From: DASSSQ01 sp963839285
GTDB taxonomy: Bacteria > Actinomycetota > Thermoleophilia > Gaiellales > Gaiellaceae
Length of the DNA: 64,000 bases
Assembly (NCBI GenBank): GCA_963839285.1
Contig: CAWIUN010000020.1
Span: 310,001-374,000, forward strand
Direction: 5' to 3'
Below are positions 22,349-30,050 of this stretch, one piece after another. How positions within the stretch are numbered: the first letter of the stretch is position 1; each line of letters opens with the position of its first letter. The notes beneath the pieces were generated by a model. That model saw nothing but the letters and a program-made list of their open reading frames with translations. It searched no databases and was not told where the DNA came from. The position numbers and the translations under genes were made by a program.

Positions 22349-22509
22349 CAGCGGTGACAGGAGCAGACGGGCTCGCCCAGGTGCCGGCGCTCGTGCGGGC
22401 GGCCGCAGCGGGCGCAGGTCCCGCGCGTGGGGCGGGCGGCGACGGCGAGCGCCTTGACGAGCGAGGCCCAGACGGTGAGGAAGACCGCGAGCTGCGGCAG
22501 CGACGTCAT
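22348..22509 (-). CDS. Small membrane protein with zinc-ribbon-like tail
   Basis: 53 residues: one hydrophobic segment (LAVFLTVWASLVKALAVAA), then a cysteine/histidine cluster CARCGRPHERRHLGEP ending CSCHR. The four cysteines and several histidines suggest a small zinc knuckle on the cytoplasmic side. Its stop overlaps the start of the GerMN lipoprotein by one base, so the two are probably translated together. No family recognised. Confidence 0.55.
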   Translation of the reverse strand: MTSLPQLAVFLTVWASLVKALAVAARPTRGTCARCGRPHERRHLGEPVCSCHR

Positions 22510-22569
22510 GACGTGCCCATCGGCACGAGCGCTCTCGGTCGATTGAGGGGCGAAACCGCCGTGCGGCGC

Positions 22570-22575
22570 TATCAT
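22570..22575 (+). promoter_or_regulatory. -10 box, leaderless geometry
   Basis: TATCAT ends 6 bases before the GTG at 22582 and no ribosome binding site intervenes. Confidence 0.5.
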
Positions 22576-22581
22576 CACGGC

Positions 22582-22812
22582 GTGAGCGTGATCGGTGCCG
22601 TGTTGCTCGGATGCGCGGTGCTGGTGCTCGTCGCCGCCGAGTGGCCGCGCCTCGAGGGCCGGTTCGGCGGCGAGGCCCGGCGCCTCCGCGAGCGCGCGCG
22701 CAGAAAGGAGTCGTTCCGCGTCGTCCACTCCGACAGCGACGACTTCGCCGCGTCGGTCGAGCGCGACCTCGCCAACCTGCCGACGATCGAGGAGCGCGAG
22801 GAGCGGAGGTAG
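22582..22812 (+). CDS. Small single-pass membrane protein, unknown
   Basis: 76 residues: an N-terminal membrane helix (VIGAVLLGCAVLVLVAAEW) followed by a charged, probably helical tail rich in Arg and Glu (LRERARRKESFR, LPTIEEREERR). The GTG at 22582 is supported by the -10 box six bases upstream. It converges on the subtilase gene. Function unknown. Confidence 0.6.
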   Translation: MSVIGAVLLGCAVLVLVAAEWPRLEGRFGGEARRLRERARRKESFRVVHSDSDDFAASVERDLANLPTIEEREERR

Positions 22813-22829
22813 CGCGGCGCCGTCCGCGC

Positions 22830-25232
22830 TCAGCGGACGACGAACGACGCGCGCAGCACGCGCGTGTTCGGGAGGATCTTCGGGACGTCCTCCATGTTCT
22901 TCGCCTCCTGCCGGTCGGAGACCTGGAGGACGAGCCGGTGGCCGCCGGGCGCGAGCGCGCCGAGCCGGACGGCGATCCGGTTGCCGCTGAGCGTCGCCTT
23001 CGCGTCCTTGCCGTCGAGCTGCGCGACGATCGCGCGCGGGTCGACGCCGGCGCCGGCGTCGGTGGCGGAGACGAGCAGGCGCCCGCCGCGCGGGGCCGTC
23101 TTCGAGAGCAGCCGCAGCGCCGGCGGGGTGCGGTCGTCGAACCAGAGCCGGAACCGGAACGCCCCCGCGCGAGCCCGCGTCGTCTCGTCGAAGACGGCGT
23201 CGTAGAGGCCCGCGGCCGGGAGGACGGCGCCCGCGATCGGCTCGCGCCGGCCGAACCAGCTCAGGTACGGGTTCAGGTTCACGGGCAGGCCGGCGTAGCC
23301 GGTGAGGCGGTTCTCGTCGCCGGCGACGACGACGCGCGGCTCGACCGAGGCGCCGCCGACGACGGCGACGCCGAAGTTGGCGGCGCCCGCCTTGACGCGG
23401 ACCCGGAAGACCTGCTCCGGGCCGGCGAGCGTCGTCGTCAGGCCCGCGCCGAGCGGGTCGTCGGGGTAGCGGTAGGCGGTCACGCGCGCCGTGCCGCGGG
23501 CGGTGTTGCCGCTGTAGACGCCCGGGCGCGTCAGCGTGCGGCTCGGCGGCCCGAGGCGCGGTGTCGCGACGCGGAACCAGAAGGGGACGCGGCGCGTGTC
23601 CGTGCCGTGCGTGAGCACGACGAAGCCCGTGTGCTCGCCGTCGACTGCCGTGGCGGGAACGGTCACCGTCACCGCGAGCGTGCCGGGGACGGTCGCCTGC
23701 GCGGGCACGGAGACCGTCGGATCGGCGGCTCTGCAGCGCCACCGCTCCAGGGGCCGCCGCCGCCGCCCGCGTCGGTCAGCGTCACCGTCTTCGTCGCTGC
23801 GGGCGCGCCCGGGCGGACGAGCCCGAAGGCAAGGCCGGTCGGCGCCGCGAAGAGCAGCGGGTCGTCGGCGCGCGGGAGGTTGACGAAGCCGCCGCCCTCG
23901 CGTGTCGTCGGCGCCTCGGTGCGGCGCGCGTCGTCGGTGTACGCCGGGATCGCCGTCTGGACGAGCGCCGACTTCACCTGCGCGACCGTCCAGCCGGGGT
24001 GCCGCTGCAGGAGCAGCGCGGCCGAGCCGGAGATGTGCGGCGTCGCCATGCTCGTGCCCTGGAACTGTGTCCAGAGCCCCTGCGAGCGCGGCACGGACGA
24101 GAGGATCGCCTCGCCCGGCGCGGTCACGTCCGGCTTCATCTGCAGCGAGACGGGCGTCGGGCCGCTCGAGGAGAAGGAGGCGATCACGCCCGACTTCGAG
24201 GCCGCGGCGACGGTGATCGCCGACGGCGCGCTGCCGGGGGAGCCGAGCGAGCCGCGGCCGAAGTCGCCGAAGTCGTTGCCGGCGGCGACGACCGGGACGA
24301 CGCCGGCGGCGGCCGCGCCCTCGAGCGCCCGGACGACGAGGTCGCGGGACGGCGTCACCTCGGGCTCGCCGAGCGAGAGGTTGATCACGTTCATGCCGTC
24401 GGCGACGGCCGCCTCGATCGCGGCGGCGATCTCGGGCGAGTTCCCGTCGAGCCCGAAGCCGGGCGTCTCGACGGTCAGCGCCTTGTAGTTGCCGATGTAG
24501 GCGCGCGGCGCGATCCCGGAGAGCCCGGGCACCGTGCGGCCGTCGACGGTCGCGGTCGTGTCGTGGTCGCCGGCGGCGATCCCGGCGACGTGCGTCGCGT
24601 GGAAGGAGCCCTGCGGGTCGAACGGCAGCGACGCGTTCGCCGCGGTGTCGCCGGCGGGGGGGAAGGCGCGGGCGACGATCACCTTCGCGGTCGTGTACGC
24701 GGTGTTGCCCTTCGGGAAGCCCGCGGGCATCGTGAACCCCTTCGGCGAGAAGAACGGATGCGTCTGGTCGACGCCGTCGTCGATGATCGCGATCTTGAGC
24801 CCGTCGCCGGCGGTCTGCAGCTGCGGCCCCCAGAGCTGCGGCGCGCCGATGATCCCCGGGCTCGTGTTCAGCCGCGCGTGGTAGCGGACGCCGGGGAGGA
24901 CCTCGGCGACGCCGGCGATCCGCGCGAGCCGGTCGACCCGGCCGGCCGGCAGGACGACGGCCATGCCGTCGAGGACGCGGCGGTAGCGCCAGCGCACGCG
25001 GGCCTCGGGGACGGCCGCGGCGAGCCGGCGCTCGAACGCGGCCTGCTCGGCCTCGACGCGCTCGCCGGCCGCGCCCGCGAGCGACCGCGCGTGGAGCGGC
25101 GTGCCGTCGAGCAGCACGACGACCTCGACACGGTCGCCGCCGGGCCGCGGCCTGCCCCTGCGCGGCGCCGCCGAGGCCGAGGAGGGCAAGCGCCGCCGAA
25201 AGGAGGAGCAGTGTTCTTTTCAACCCGGACAC
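22830..25232 (-). CDS. Secreted subtilisin-like serine protease (S8), two compensating frameshifts
   Basis: Signal peptide LKRTLLLLSAALALLGLGG, then an inhibitor I9-like propeptide (about 40-130). The S8 catalytic domain has Asp in IAIIDDGVDQTHPFF, His in FHATHVAGIAAG and Ser in GTSMATPHISGSAALLL. A C-terminal region of beta-sandwich modules (about 480-800) includes VRVKAGAANFGVAVVGGA. The reading frame shifts by one extra base at about 25144 and back by a missing base at about 23729. Both sides keep family motifs, so the gene is probably intact in the cell. About 800 residues when repaired. A secreted scavenging or processing protease is likely. Confidence 0.85.
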   Translation of the reverse strand: MSGLKRTLLLLSAALALLGLGGAAQGQAAARRRPCRGRRAARRHAAPRAVARGRGRRARRGRAGRVRAPARRGRPRGPRALALPPRPRRHGRRPAGRPGRPARADRRRRRGPPRRPLPRAAEHEPGDHRRAAALGAAAADRRRRAQDRDHRRRRRPDASVLLAEGVHDARGLPEGQHRVHDREGDRRPRLPPRRRHRGERVAAVRPAGLLPRDARRRDRRRRPRHDRDRRRPHGARALRDRAARLHRQLQGADRRDARLRARRELARDRRRDRGGRRRRHERDQPLARRARGDAVPRPRRPGARGRGRRRRRPGRRRRQRLRRLRPRLARLPRQRAVGDHRRRGLEVGRDRLLLLERPDARLAADEAGRDRAGRGDPLVRAALAGALDTVPGHEHGDAAHLRLGRAAPAAAPRLDGRAGEVGARPDGDPGVHRRRAPHRGADDTRGRRLRQPPARRRPAALRGADRPCLRARPPGRARSDEDGDADRRGRRRRPLERWRCRAADPTVSVPAQATVPGTLAVTVTVPATAVDGEHTGFVVLTHGTDTRRVPFWFRVATPRLGPPSRTLTRPGVYSGNTARGTARVTAYRYPDDPLGAGLTTTLAGPEQVFRVRVKAGAANFGVAVVGGASVEPRVVVAGDENRLTGYAGLPVNLNPYLSWFGRREPIAGAVLPAAGLYDAVFDETTRARAGAFRFRLWFDDRTPPALRLLSKTAPRGGRLLVSATDAGAGVDPRAIVAQLDGKDAKATLSGNRIAVRLGALAPGGHRLVLQVSDRQEAKNMEDVPKILPNTRVLRASFVVR

Positions 25233-25297
25233 GGTAGCTGCGTCCCGGTTCGCAGGAGGTAAACCTTCTGCAACCTGCGCGGCGAGGGCGTGCGGCT

Positions 25298-25303
25298 ACA
25301 ATG
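25298..25303 (+). promoter_or_regulatory. -10 box of tRNA-Leu
   Basis: TACAAT ends 10 bases before the mature tRNA 5' end. No convincing -35 is seen at 17 bases. Confidence 0.5.
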
Positions 25304-25313
25304 CGGCTCCGCG

Positions 25314-25396
25314 CGGATGTGGCGGAATTGGTAGACGCGCACGGTTCAGGTCCGTGTGGGGGAAACCCCGTGGAGGTTCAAGTCCTCTCATCCGCA
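25314..25396 (+). tRNA. tRNA-Leu (CAG)
   Basis: 83 bases. The acceptor stem pairs GCGGATG with CATCCGC, the D-arm contains GGAATTGGTAGAC, and the anticodon stem CACGG/CCGTG encloses TTCAGGT with anticodon CAG. A long variable arm (TGGGGGAAACCCCGTG) marks a class II tRNA. CCA is not encoded. Confidence 0.95.
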
Positions 25397-25444
25397 TAGC
25401 CAGATCAGGGGGTTCTGTACCCGATCAGTGCCCAACCGATTCGG

Positions 25445-25717
25445 ATGACGCGACCTCCCGGCCGACCCTTTCAATCGCGGCCTTCCTCGGATCGAGCAGT
25501 TCCCGGAGGGAGTTCGGCGTTCGCGAGAGCGATGACTATCGGCGGCCGCGAGACCGGTCGTGGCGCTCTGGAATCAGGAGAGCTTCGAGCGACTGGTCAC
25601 CACTTCAACGCACTGGACGAGCGTGAGGCGAAGGACGAGCTCCTTCGCCTTCTCGGCGACCGCGAGTCGGCTGAGCGCTTCGGCGTCCAGACTCGCTCGA
25701 CGGCGAAAGGACGCTGA
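25445..25717 (+). pseudogene. Possible gene remnant, unknown
   Basis: An open frame of 90 residues ends HHFNALDEREAKDELLRLL, a segment that reads like real protein. The upstream part is low-complexity, and a neighbouring frame gives NQESFERLV just before it. Joining the two would give an N-terminus resembling small helical enzymes such as OHCU decarboxylases, but this is weak. Base composition is less GC-biased at third positions than in the neighbours. Could be a decayed gene or noise. Confidence 0.25.
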
Positions 25718-25724
25718 GCCGCCA

Positions 25725-26165
25725 CTAGCCGCTCCCGAGCAGCCGCTGCACGAGCGAGAGCGGCGTCCGCCCGATCAGCTGCTTCGCCAGGAACGCCTCG
25801 ACGCCGTTCAGGCTGCCCGCCTTGCGTTGCTCGTCGACGGCCTGGATCAGGCTCTTGCGGAGGACCGCGTTCAGGTCCTTGCCTTTCGCGATCCGCTTGC
25901 GGTCGGCGGGGGAGTCGAGCGCGAGCGCGAGCTTGGCGCGCGTCGTGCCGAGGCGGCAGGCGGCGCGGCTGAGGCCGTCGAGGGCGATCCGCTGCAGCTT
26001 CGCGTCGAAGCTGCCGCCGTCGAGGGTCGTGTGCTCGGTGCACGGACGCGGCGGCGGCGCCTCGCCGAGGTGGAGCGCGCCGCGCGCGAGCTCGGCGCCG
26101 ACGAGGCCGCCCGAGACGGCGAGCGCCGCGAGCAGGCCGGCGAGCGTGCGCCGCCGCGGCCTCAC
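25725..26165 (-). CDS. Membrane-anchored or secreted protein, unknown
   Basis: 146 residues: a basic start, one hydrophobic helix (TLAGLLAALAVSGGLVGAEL), then a soluble helical domain containing LGTTRAKLALALDSPADR and LNAVLRKSLIQAVDEQR. Two cysteines (PRPCTEHTT and AACRLGTT) could form a disulfide outside the membrane. The GTG at 26165 overlaps the stop of the MFS gene (GTGA), so it is cotranscribed with that transporter. No family recognised. Confidence 0.7.
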   Translation of the reverse strand: MRPRRRTLAGLLAALAVSGGLVGAELARGALHLGEAPPPRPCTEHTTLDGGSFDAKLQRIALDGLSRAACRLGTTRAKLALALDSPADRKRIAKGKDLNAVLRKSLIQAVDEQRKAGSLNGVEAFLAKQLIGRTPLSLVQRLLGSG

Positions 26166-27529
26166 GCGGGCCTCCGGAGCCGGAGCAGCGGCAGCGGCAG
26201 CAGCGCGGCCGCGGCGAGCAGGGCGCAGACGAAGAACGCGCGCCGCGTGCTCCGCGTGATCATGTCCTCGATCACGCCCACGAGGTCGCTGCGCAGCTGC
26301 TCGAGGCTGGAGCGGTTCGAGGCGGTCTCGTGCCGCGCGAAGACCGGCCGGAAGTTCGGGATCTCGGCGTCCGGCACGTCCCGCAGCGTCCGGCCGAGGT
26401 CGCGGGCGAGCGGCACCTTCGCGCTGATCGGGACGTCGGCGTCGAGCACGGTGTTCGCCCCCCGGTCGATCGCGCGGTCCTGCGCGGCCGAGAGGTCGTG
26501 CGCGAGCACCGGCGTCAGGGCGACGAGCGCGATCACGAGCCCCGCGTGCCGGGCGGCGATCGTGCGCGCGCCGCTCCCGTCGAGGGCGTGCGGGTCGAGC
26601 GAGGATGCGGTCAGCGGCGGGATCGCGAGCCCGAGCCCGAGGCCGCAGAGCACGAGCGCGAGCGCCGCGAAGAGGATGCTCGCGCCGGGGAGGAACGCGA
26701 GCCCGAGCAGCCCGCCGGCGAGCAGGACGGCGCCGACGGCGGCCGCGGCCGGGCCGCCGAGCGCCCGCGTCACGGGGCGGACGACGAAGGTGGCGAACGG
26801 CAGCACGCTGACGACGCCCGCGGCGGCGATCGGCCGCATCTGCCAGCCGTTGATCAGCAGCACGACGGCGAGGAAGAGCGCGCCGACGAGCGCGCCGGAG
26901 AGGAGCCCGAGCGACAGGTTCGCGCCGAGCCGCTCGCGCGGGTGCGTCAGGTGCTCCGGCTCGCCGCCGAGGCCGCCGCGCGTGCGCAGCGCGAGCGCGG
27001 CGGCCGCGGCGAGCGGCACCTGCAGCACGAAGATCGCGCGCCAGTCGAAGGCCTCGGTGAGCGCGCCGCCGAGCGCGGGCCCGAGCGCCGCGCCGACCGC
27101 GCCCGAGACCGCCCACCAGGCGATCCCGCGCGTCCTCGAGCCGGCCAGCGCGGCGAGGCGGGGAAGGGAGGCGACGAGGAGGAGCGCGCCGCCGAGACCC
27201 TGGACGCTGCGAAGCGCCACGAGCGACGCCAGGCCCTGCGAGACCGCGCAGCCGGCGGAGCCGAGCAGGAACACCGTCAGACCGGCGGCGAGCAGCCGCT
27301 GCGTCCGCTCGGGCGTCGCGATCCGCACGAGCAGGAGCGCGGCCACCGTCACGACGAGGTTGTAGGAGGTGATCACCCACGAGATCGCCTCGACCGAGGT
27401 GTCGAAGCGGACGAGCAGCTGCGGCAGCGCCAGCACGACGATCGAGGAGTCGGCGAAGGCGACCGCGACCGCGACGCAGAGCGAGACGAGGGCGAGGCGG
27501 TCGAGCCTGGTGCTCGGCGCGTCTGCCAC
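26162..27529 (-). CDS. MFS drug transporter (DHA2, 14-TM type)
   Basis: 455 residues with many hydrophobic helices. The N-terminal DSSIVVLALPQLLVRFDTS and SWVITSYNLVVTVAALLL segments are the hallmark of DHA2 multidrug exporters, and LRSVQGLGGALLL corresponds to motif C-like residues. A large extracytoplasmic loop (about 340-430) precedes the last helix. GTG 27529 is chosen because the protein aligns from DRLALVSLCVAVAVAF. It is followed by the small anchored protein with a GTGA overlap. Substrate unknown. Confidence 0.85.
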   Translation of the reverse strand: MADAPSTRLDRLALVSLCVAVAVAFADSSIVVLALPQLLVRFDTSVEAISWVITSYNLVVTVAALLLVRIATPERTQRLLAAGLTVFLLGSAGCAVSQGLASLVALRSVQGLGGALLLVASLPRLAALAGSRTRGIAWWAVSGAVGAALGPALGGALTEAFDWRAIFVLQVPLAAAAALALRTRGGLGGEPEHLTHPRERLGANLSLGLLSGALVGALFLAVVLLINGWQMRPIAAAGVVSVLPFATFVVRPVTRALGGPAAAAVGAVLLAGGLLGLAFLPGASILFAALALVLCGLGLGLAIPPLTASSLDPHALDGSGARTIAARHAGLVIALVALTPVLAHDLSAAQDRAIDRGANTVLDADVPISAKVPLARDLGRTLRDVPDAEIPNFRPVFARHETASNRSSLEQLRSDLVGVIEDMITRSTRRAFFVCALLAAAALLPLPLLRLRRPA

Positions 27530-27585
27530 CCGCGAATCATGCCGTGCCGCCGCGCCCGCGCGCGGCACTTCCCGGGGTCGGGGGC

Positions 27586-29151
27586 TCAGGTTGCGAGCGA
27601 GCCGGGCTTGTCGCCCAGCTGCTTGCTCCACCACTCGAGCTCGCGGTCGTCCATCGAGCCCTGGAGCTGGGCGACGTACGCGGAGAGGTCGGCCTCCTTC
27701 TTCGCGAGCCGCTCCTGCAGGTCGGCGACCTGGCTCTCGCGGCGCTCGAGCTTGTCCTCGCGGATGTCGAGGTCCGCCTCGAGCTTCGCCAGCTTCAGCT
27801 CCAGCTCCGCCTCCCGCGCGTCGAGGGTCCGCGAGCGCTCGACCGTCTCCGTCTCGGTGCGCTCGAGCCGCTGCTCGAGCAGGTCGAGCCGCTCCCGCTG
27901 GGACACGAGCAGCAGCTCCGTCTTCTCGAGCTCGCCGTGCCTCGCGCGGAGCTCGGTCGCCTGCCGGGCCACGAGCTCCTTCTCGCGCTCGAGCTCGGGG
28001 TCGGACTTGCGGCGGCGCTCCGCCGACTCCCGCTGGAACGCCGACATCTGCCGGTTCAGCTCCGCCTCGCGGGCGACGAGCGCCTCCTCGCGGACGTCGA
28101 GGTCGTGGATGCGCGGATCGGCGGCGACCTGGCGGCCGCGCTCGTCGAGGCGGGCGGCGAGCGCGTCGAGCTCCGCGGCGCGCGCCTCGAGCTCTGCGTG
28201 CCGCCGCTGCACCTCGTCGGCGGAGTCGCCGTGGCTCTCGCGCTCGTCCCGGAGCCGGGCGTCCTCGGCGCGGAGCCGCTCCTCCCAGGTGTGCAGCGAC
28301 CGCTCGGACTCGTCGACGGCCTGCTCCCGCGCGGAGATGCGGCCGAGCTCGCGCGCGGCCTCGGCCTCGGCGGACGCGGCGCGCTTCTCGCGGTCGGCGA
28401 GGCTGCGCTCGCGCTCGCGCAGGCCCTGCTCGCGCTGCTTCAGCGCCCGCTCACGCGCCTCGAGGCGGGCGGACGACTCGCGCTCGCGGCCGGTGAACGC
28501 TCCCTCGGCCCGGGCCAGCTTCTTCTCGCGGTCGGCGAGCGCCTGCGCCTGCCGGGCGAGGTCCGTCGAGAGCGAGGCGTGCTCGCGCTCGGCCTCGCGC
28601 AGCTCCTCGGCGCGGGCGTCGAGGTCGAGCCGCCGCTCCTCGGCCGCGGCTTCGGCGGCGGCCAGCTCGACGCGTGCCTCCTGGATCAGCCCGCGCTCGG
28701 ACTCGAGCTCGGCGCGCAGCTCGACGATCGCGCGCTCGCGCTCCTCGAGCGCGGATTCGTTCGCGCCCAGCCGCGCGGCCCGCTGGTCGAGCTCCGAGCC
28801 GCGGTGCGCGGCGTCGCGGCCGGCGTCGAGCTCTCGCTCGTAGGCCTCGACCTGCTCCGCCAGCGCCGCGCGCAGGTCCCGCTCGCGCACGAGCGAGGCC
28901 GCGAGCTCGCCCCGCAGCTCCTCGAGCTCGAACGACGGCTCGGGAGCGGGCGCGAGGGGGCCCGACTCGGTCGCGGCGGCGCCCTCGACCCGGTCCTCCT
29001 GCAGCTCCTCCTCGGCCGCCGCCGACGGCGTCTCGGGCTCGGCGACGGCGCCCTTGCCGTTCTTCCGCGCGAGCTGCGCCCGCAGGCCGGTGCCGAAGCC
29101 CTTCTCGGTCTCGCCGCCGGCAGGCTGGGCCTTCGTCCCCTTCGGGGTCAC
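27586..29151 (-). CDS. Long coiled-coil protein at the end of the Tad operon
   Basis: 521 residues. After a ~100-residue low-complexity, Pro/Ala/Glu-rich start, residues about 110-500 are an almost unbroken charged coiled coil, built from Glu/Arg/Leu/Ala runs such as LEARERALKQREQGLRERE and REAELNRQMSAFQRESAE. No membrane helix or signal peptide is seen, so it is probably a cytoplasmic rod. The C-terminus, LEWWSKQLGDKPG, is short and aromatic. The GTG at 29151 overlaps the TadC stop by four bases, tying it to pilus expression. Such proteins may scaffold the pilus machine or be structural; the function is unknown. Confidence 0.8.
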   Translation of the reverse strand: MTPKGTKAQPAGGETEKGFGTGLRAQLARKNGKGAVAEPETPSAAAEEELQEDRVEGAAATESGPLAPAPEPSFELEELRGELAASLVRERDLRAALAEQVEAYERELDAGRDAAHRGSELDQRAARLGANESALEERERAIVELRAELESERGLIQEARVELAAAEAAAEERRLDLDARAEELREAEREHASLSTDLARQAQALADREKKLARAEGAFTGRERESSARLEARERALKQREQGLRERERSLADREKRAASAEAEAARELGRISAREQAVDESERSLHTWEERLRAEDARLRDERESHGDSADEVQRRHAELEARAAELDALAARLDERGRQVAADPRIHDLDVREEALVAREAELNRQMSAFQRESAERRRKSDPELEREKELVARQATELRARHGELEKTELLLVSQRERLDLLEQRLERTETETVERSRTLDAREAELELKLAKLEADLDIREDKLERRESQVADLQERLAKKEADLSAYVAQLQGSMDDRELEWWSKQLGDKPGSLAT

Positions 29152-30047
29152 GCGAAGACCTGCTTGAGGTTGAGCATCGCCGGCCCGAGCACGACGAGGA
29201 ACATCGCCGGGAAGATGAAGAGCACGGTCGGGAAGAGCATCTTGATCGGCGCCTTCATCGCGCGCTCCTCGGCGGCCGCCTGGCGGCGGAGGCGCGTGTC
29301 GGCGGCCTGGATCCGGAGGATGCGGCCGAGCGAGATGCCGAGCTGGTCCGCCTGGATGATCGAGCGCACGAACGCGGCCATCTCGGGCGCCGCGACGCGC
29401 TCGGACATCTTCTTGAGCGCGTCCTGGCGGCTCTCGCCGACGCGCATCTCGCCGAGGACGAGCGCCAGCTCCTGCGACAGCGCGCCGTCCATGTGCTCGA
29501 TCACCTTGCCGATCGCGGCGTCGAAGCCGAGCCCGGCCTCGACGCTGACGGCGAGCAGGTCGAGCGTGTCGGGCAGCTCGGAGCGGACGGCCTCGCGCCG
29601 CCGGCGCGCGCGCGAGCCGACGAGGAAGTCGGGGCCGAAGAAGCCGCCGAACCCGAGCATCGCCGCGAACGCGATCGCGCCGAGCGGCCCCCGGGACGAG
29701 CCGAGCGCGAAGCCGAGGAGGACGCCGACGGCCGCGGCGACGCCCTTGAGCGCCAGGAAGCTCGTCGGGGTGACGCGCTGCGAGAGCCCGGCGACGAGCA
29801 GCTTCGCGGCGACGCTCTCGACCGTCGTCTTCGGGTTCAGGCGCAGCACGATCCTGGCCAGCCGGCCGGCGAGCGGCGTCAGGACGCGCTCCTTGAACCG
29901 CGGCTCGCCGCCGCTCTGCAGCCGGATCCGCCCGTAGGTGGAGGCGCGGCGCACGGAGCCGGCGCGCTGGCGCGCGGGGAGCGTCACGACCTCGCCGACG
30001 AGGTAGGCGGCGGCGGCGAGCAGGACGAGCGAGACGACGAGCAGCAT
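29148..30047 (-). CDS. tadC: TadC, type II/IV secretion platform protein
   Basis: 299 residues of the GspF/T2SSF family. There is an N-terminal membrane helix, then the T2SSF domain (about 160-290) with ELPDTLDLLAVSVEAGLGF, LVLGEMRVGESRQDALKKM and FVRSIIQADQLGISLG. Final helices are FPTVLFIFPAMFLVVLG. With TadB it forms the inner-membrane platform for Flp pilus assembly. It lies 3 bases after the VWA-TadB gene and overlaps the coiled-coil gene. Confidence 0.93.
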   Translation of the reverse strand: MLLVVSLVLLAAAAYLVGEVVTLPARQRAGSVRRASTYGRIRLQSGGEPRFKERVLTPLAGRLARIVLRLNPKTTVESVAAKLLVAGLSQRVTPTSFLALKGVAAAVGVLLGFALGSSRGPLGAIAFAAMLGFGGFFGPDFLVGSRARRRREAVRSELPDTLDLLAVSVEAGLGFDAAIGKVIEHMDGALSQELALVLGEMRVGESRQDALKKMSERVAAPEMAAFVRSIIQADQLGISLGRILRIQAADTRLRRQAAAEERAMKAPIKMLFPTVLFIFPAMFLVVLGPAMLNLKQVFA

Positions 30048-30050
30048 CGG

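Noticed and set aside
25354..25626. Alternative frame over tRNA-Leu and downstream as a coding gene
   Set aside because: It begins inside the tRNA and has no recognisable protein character.
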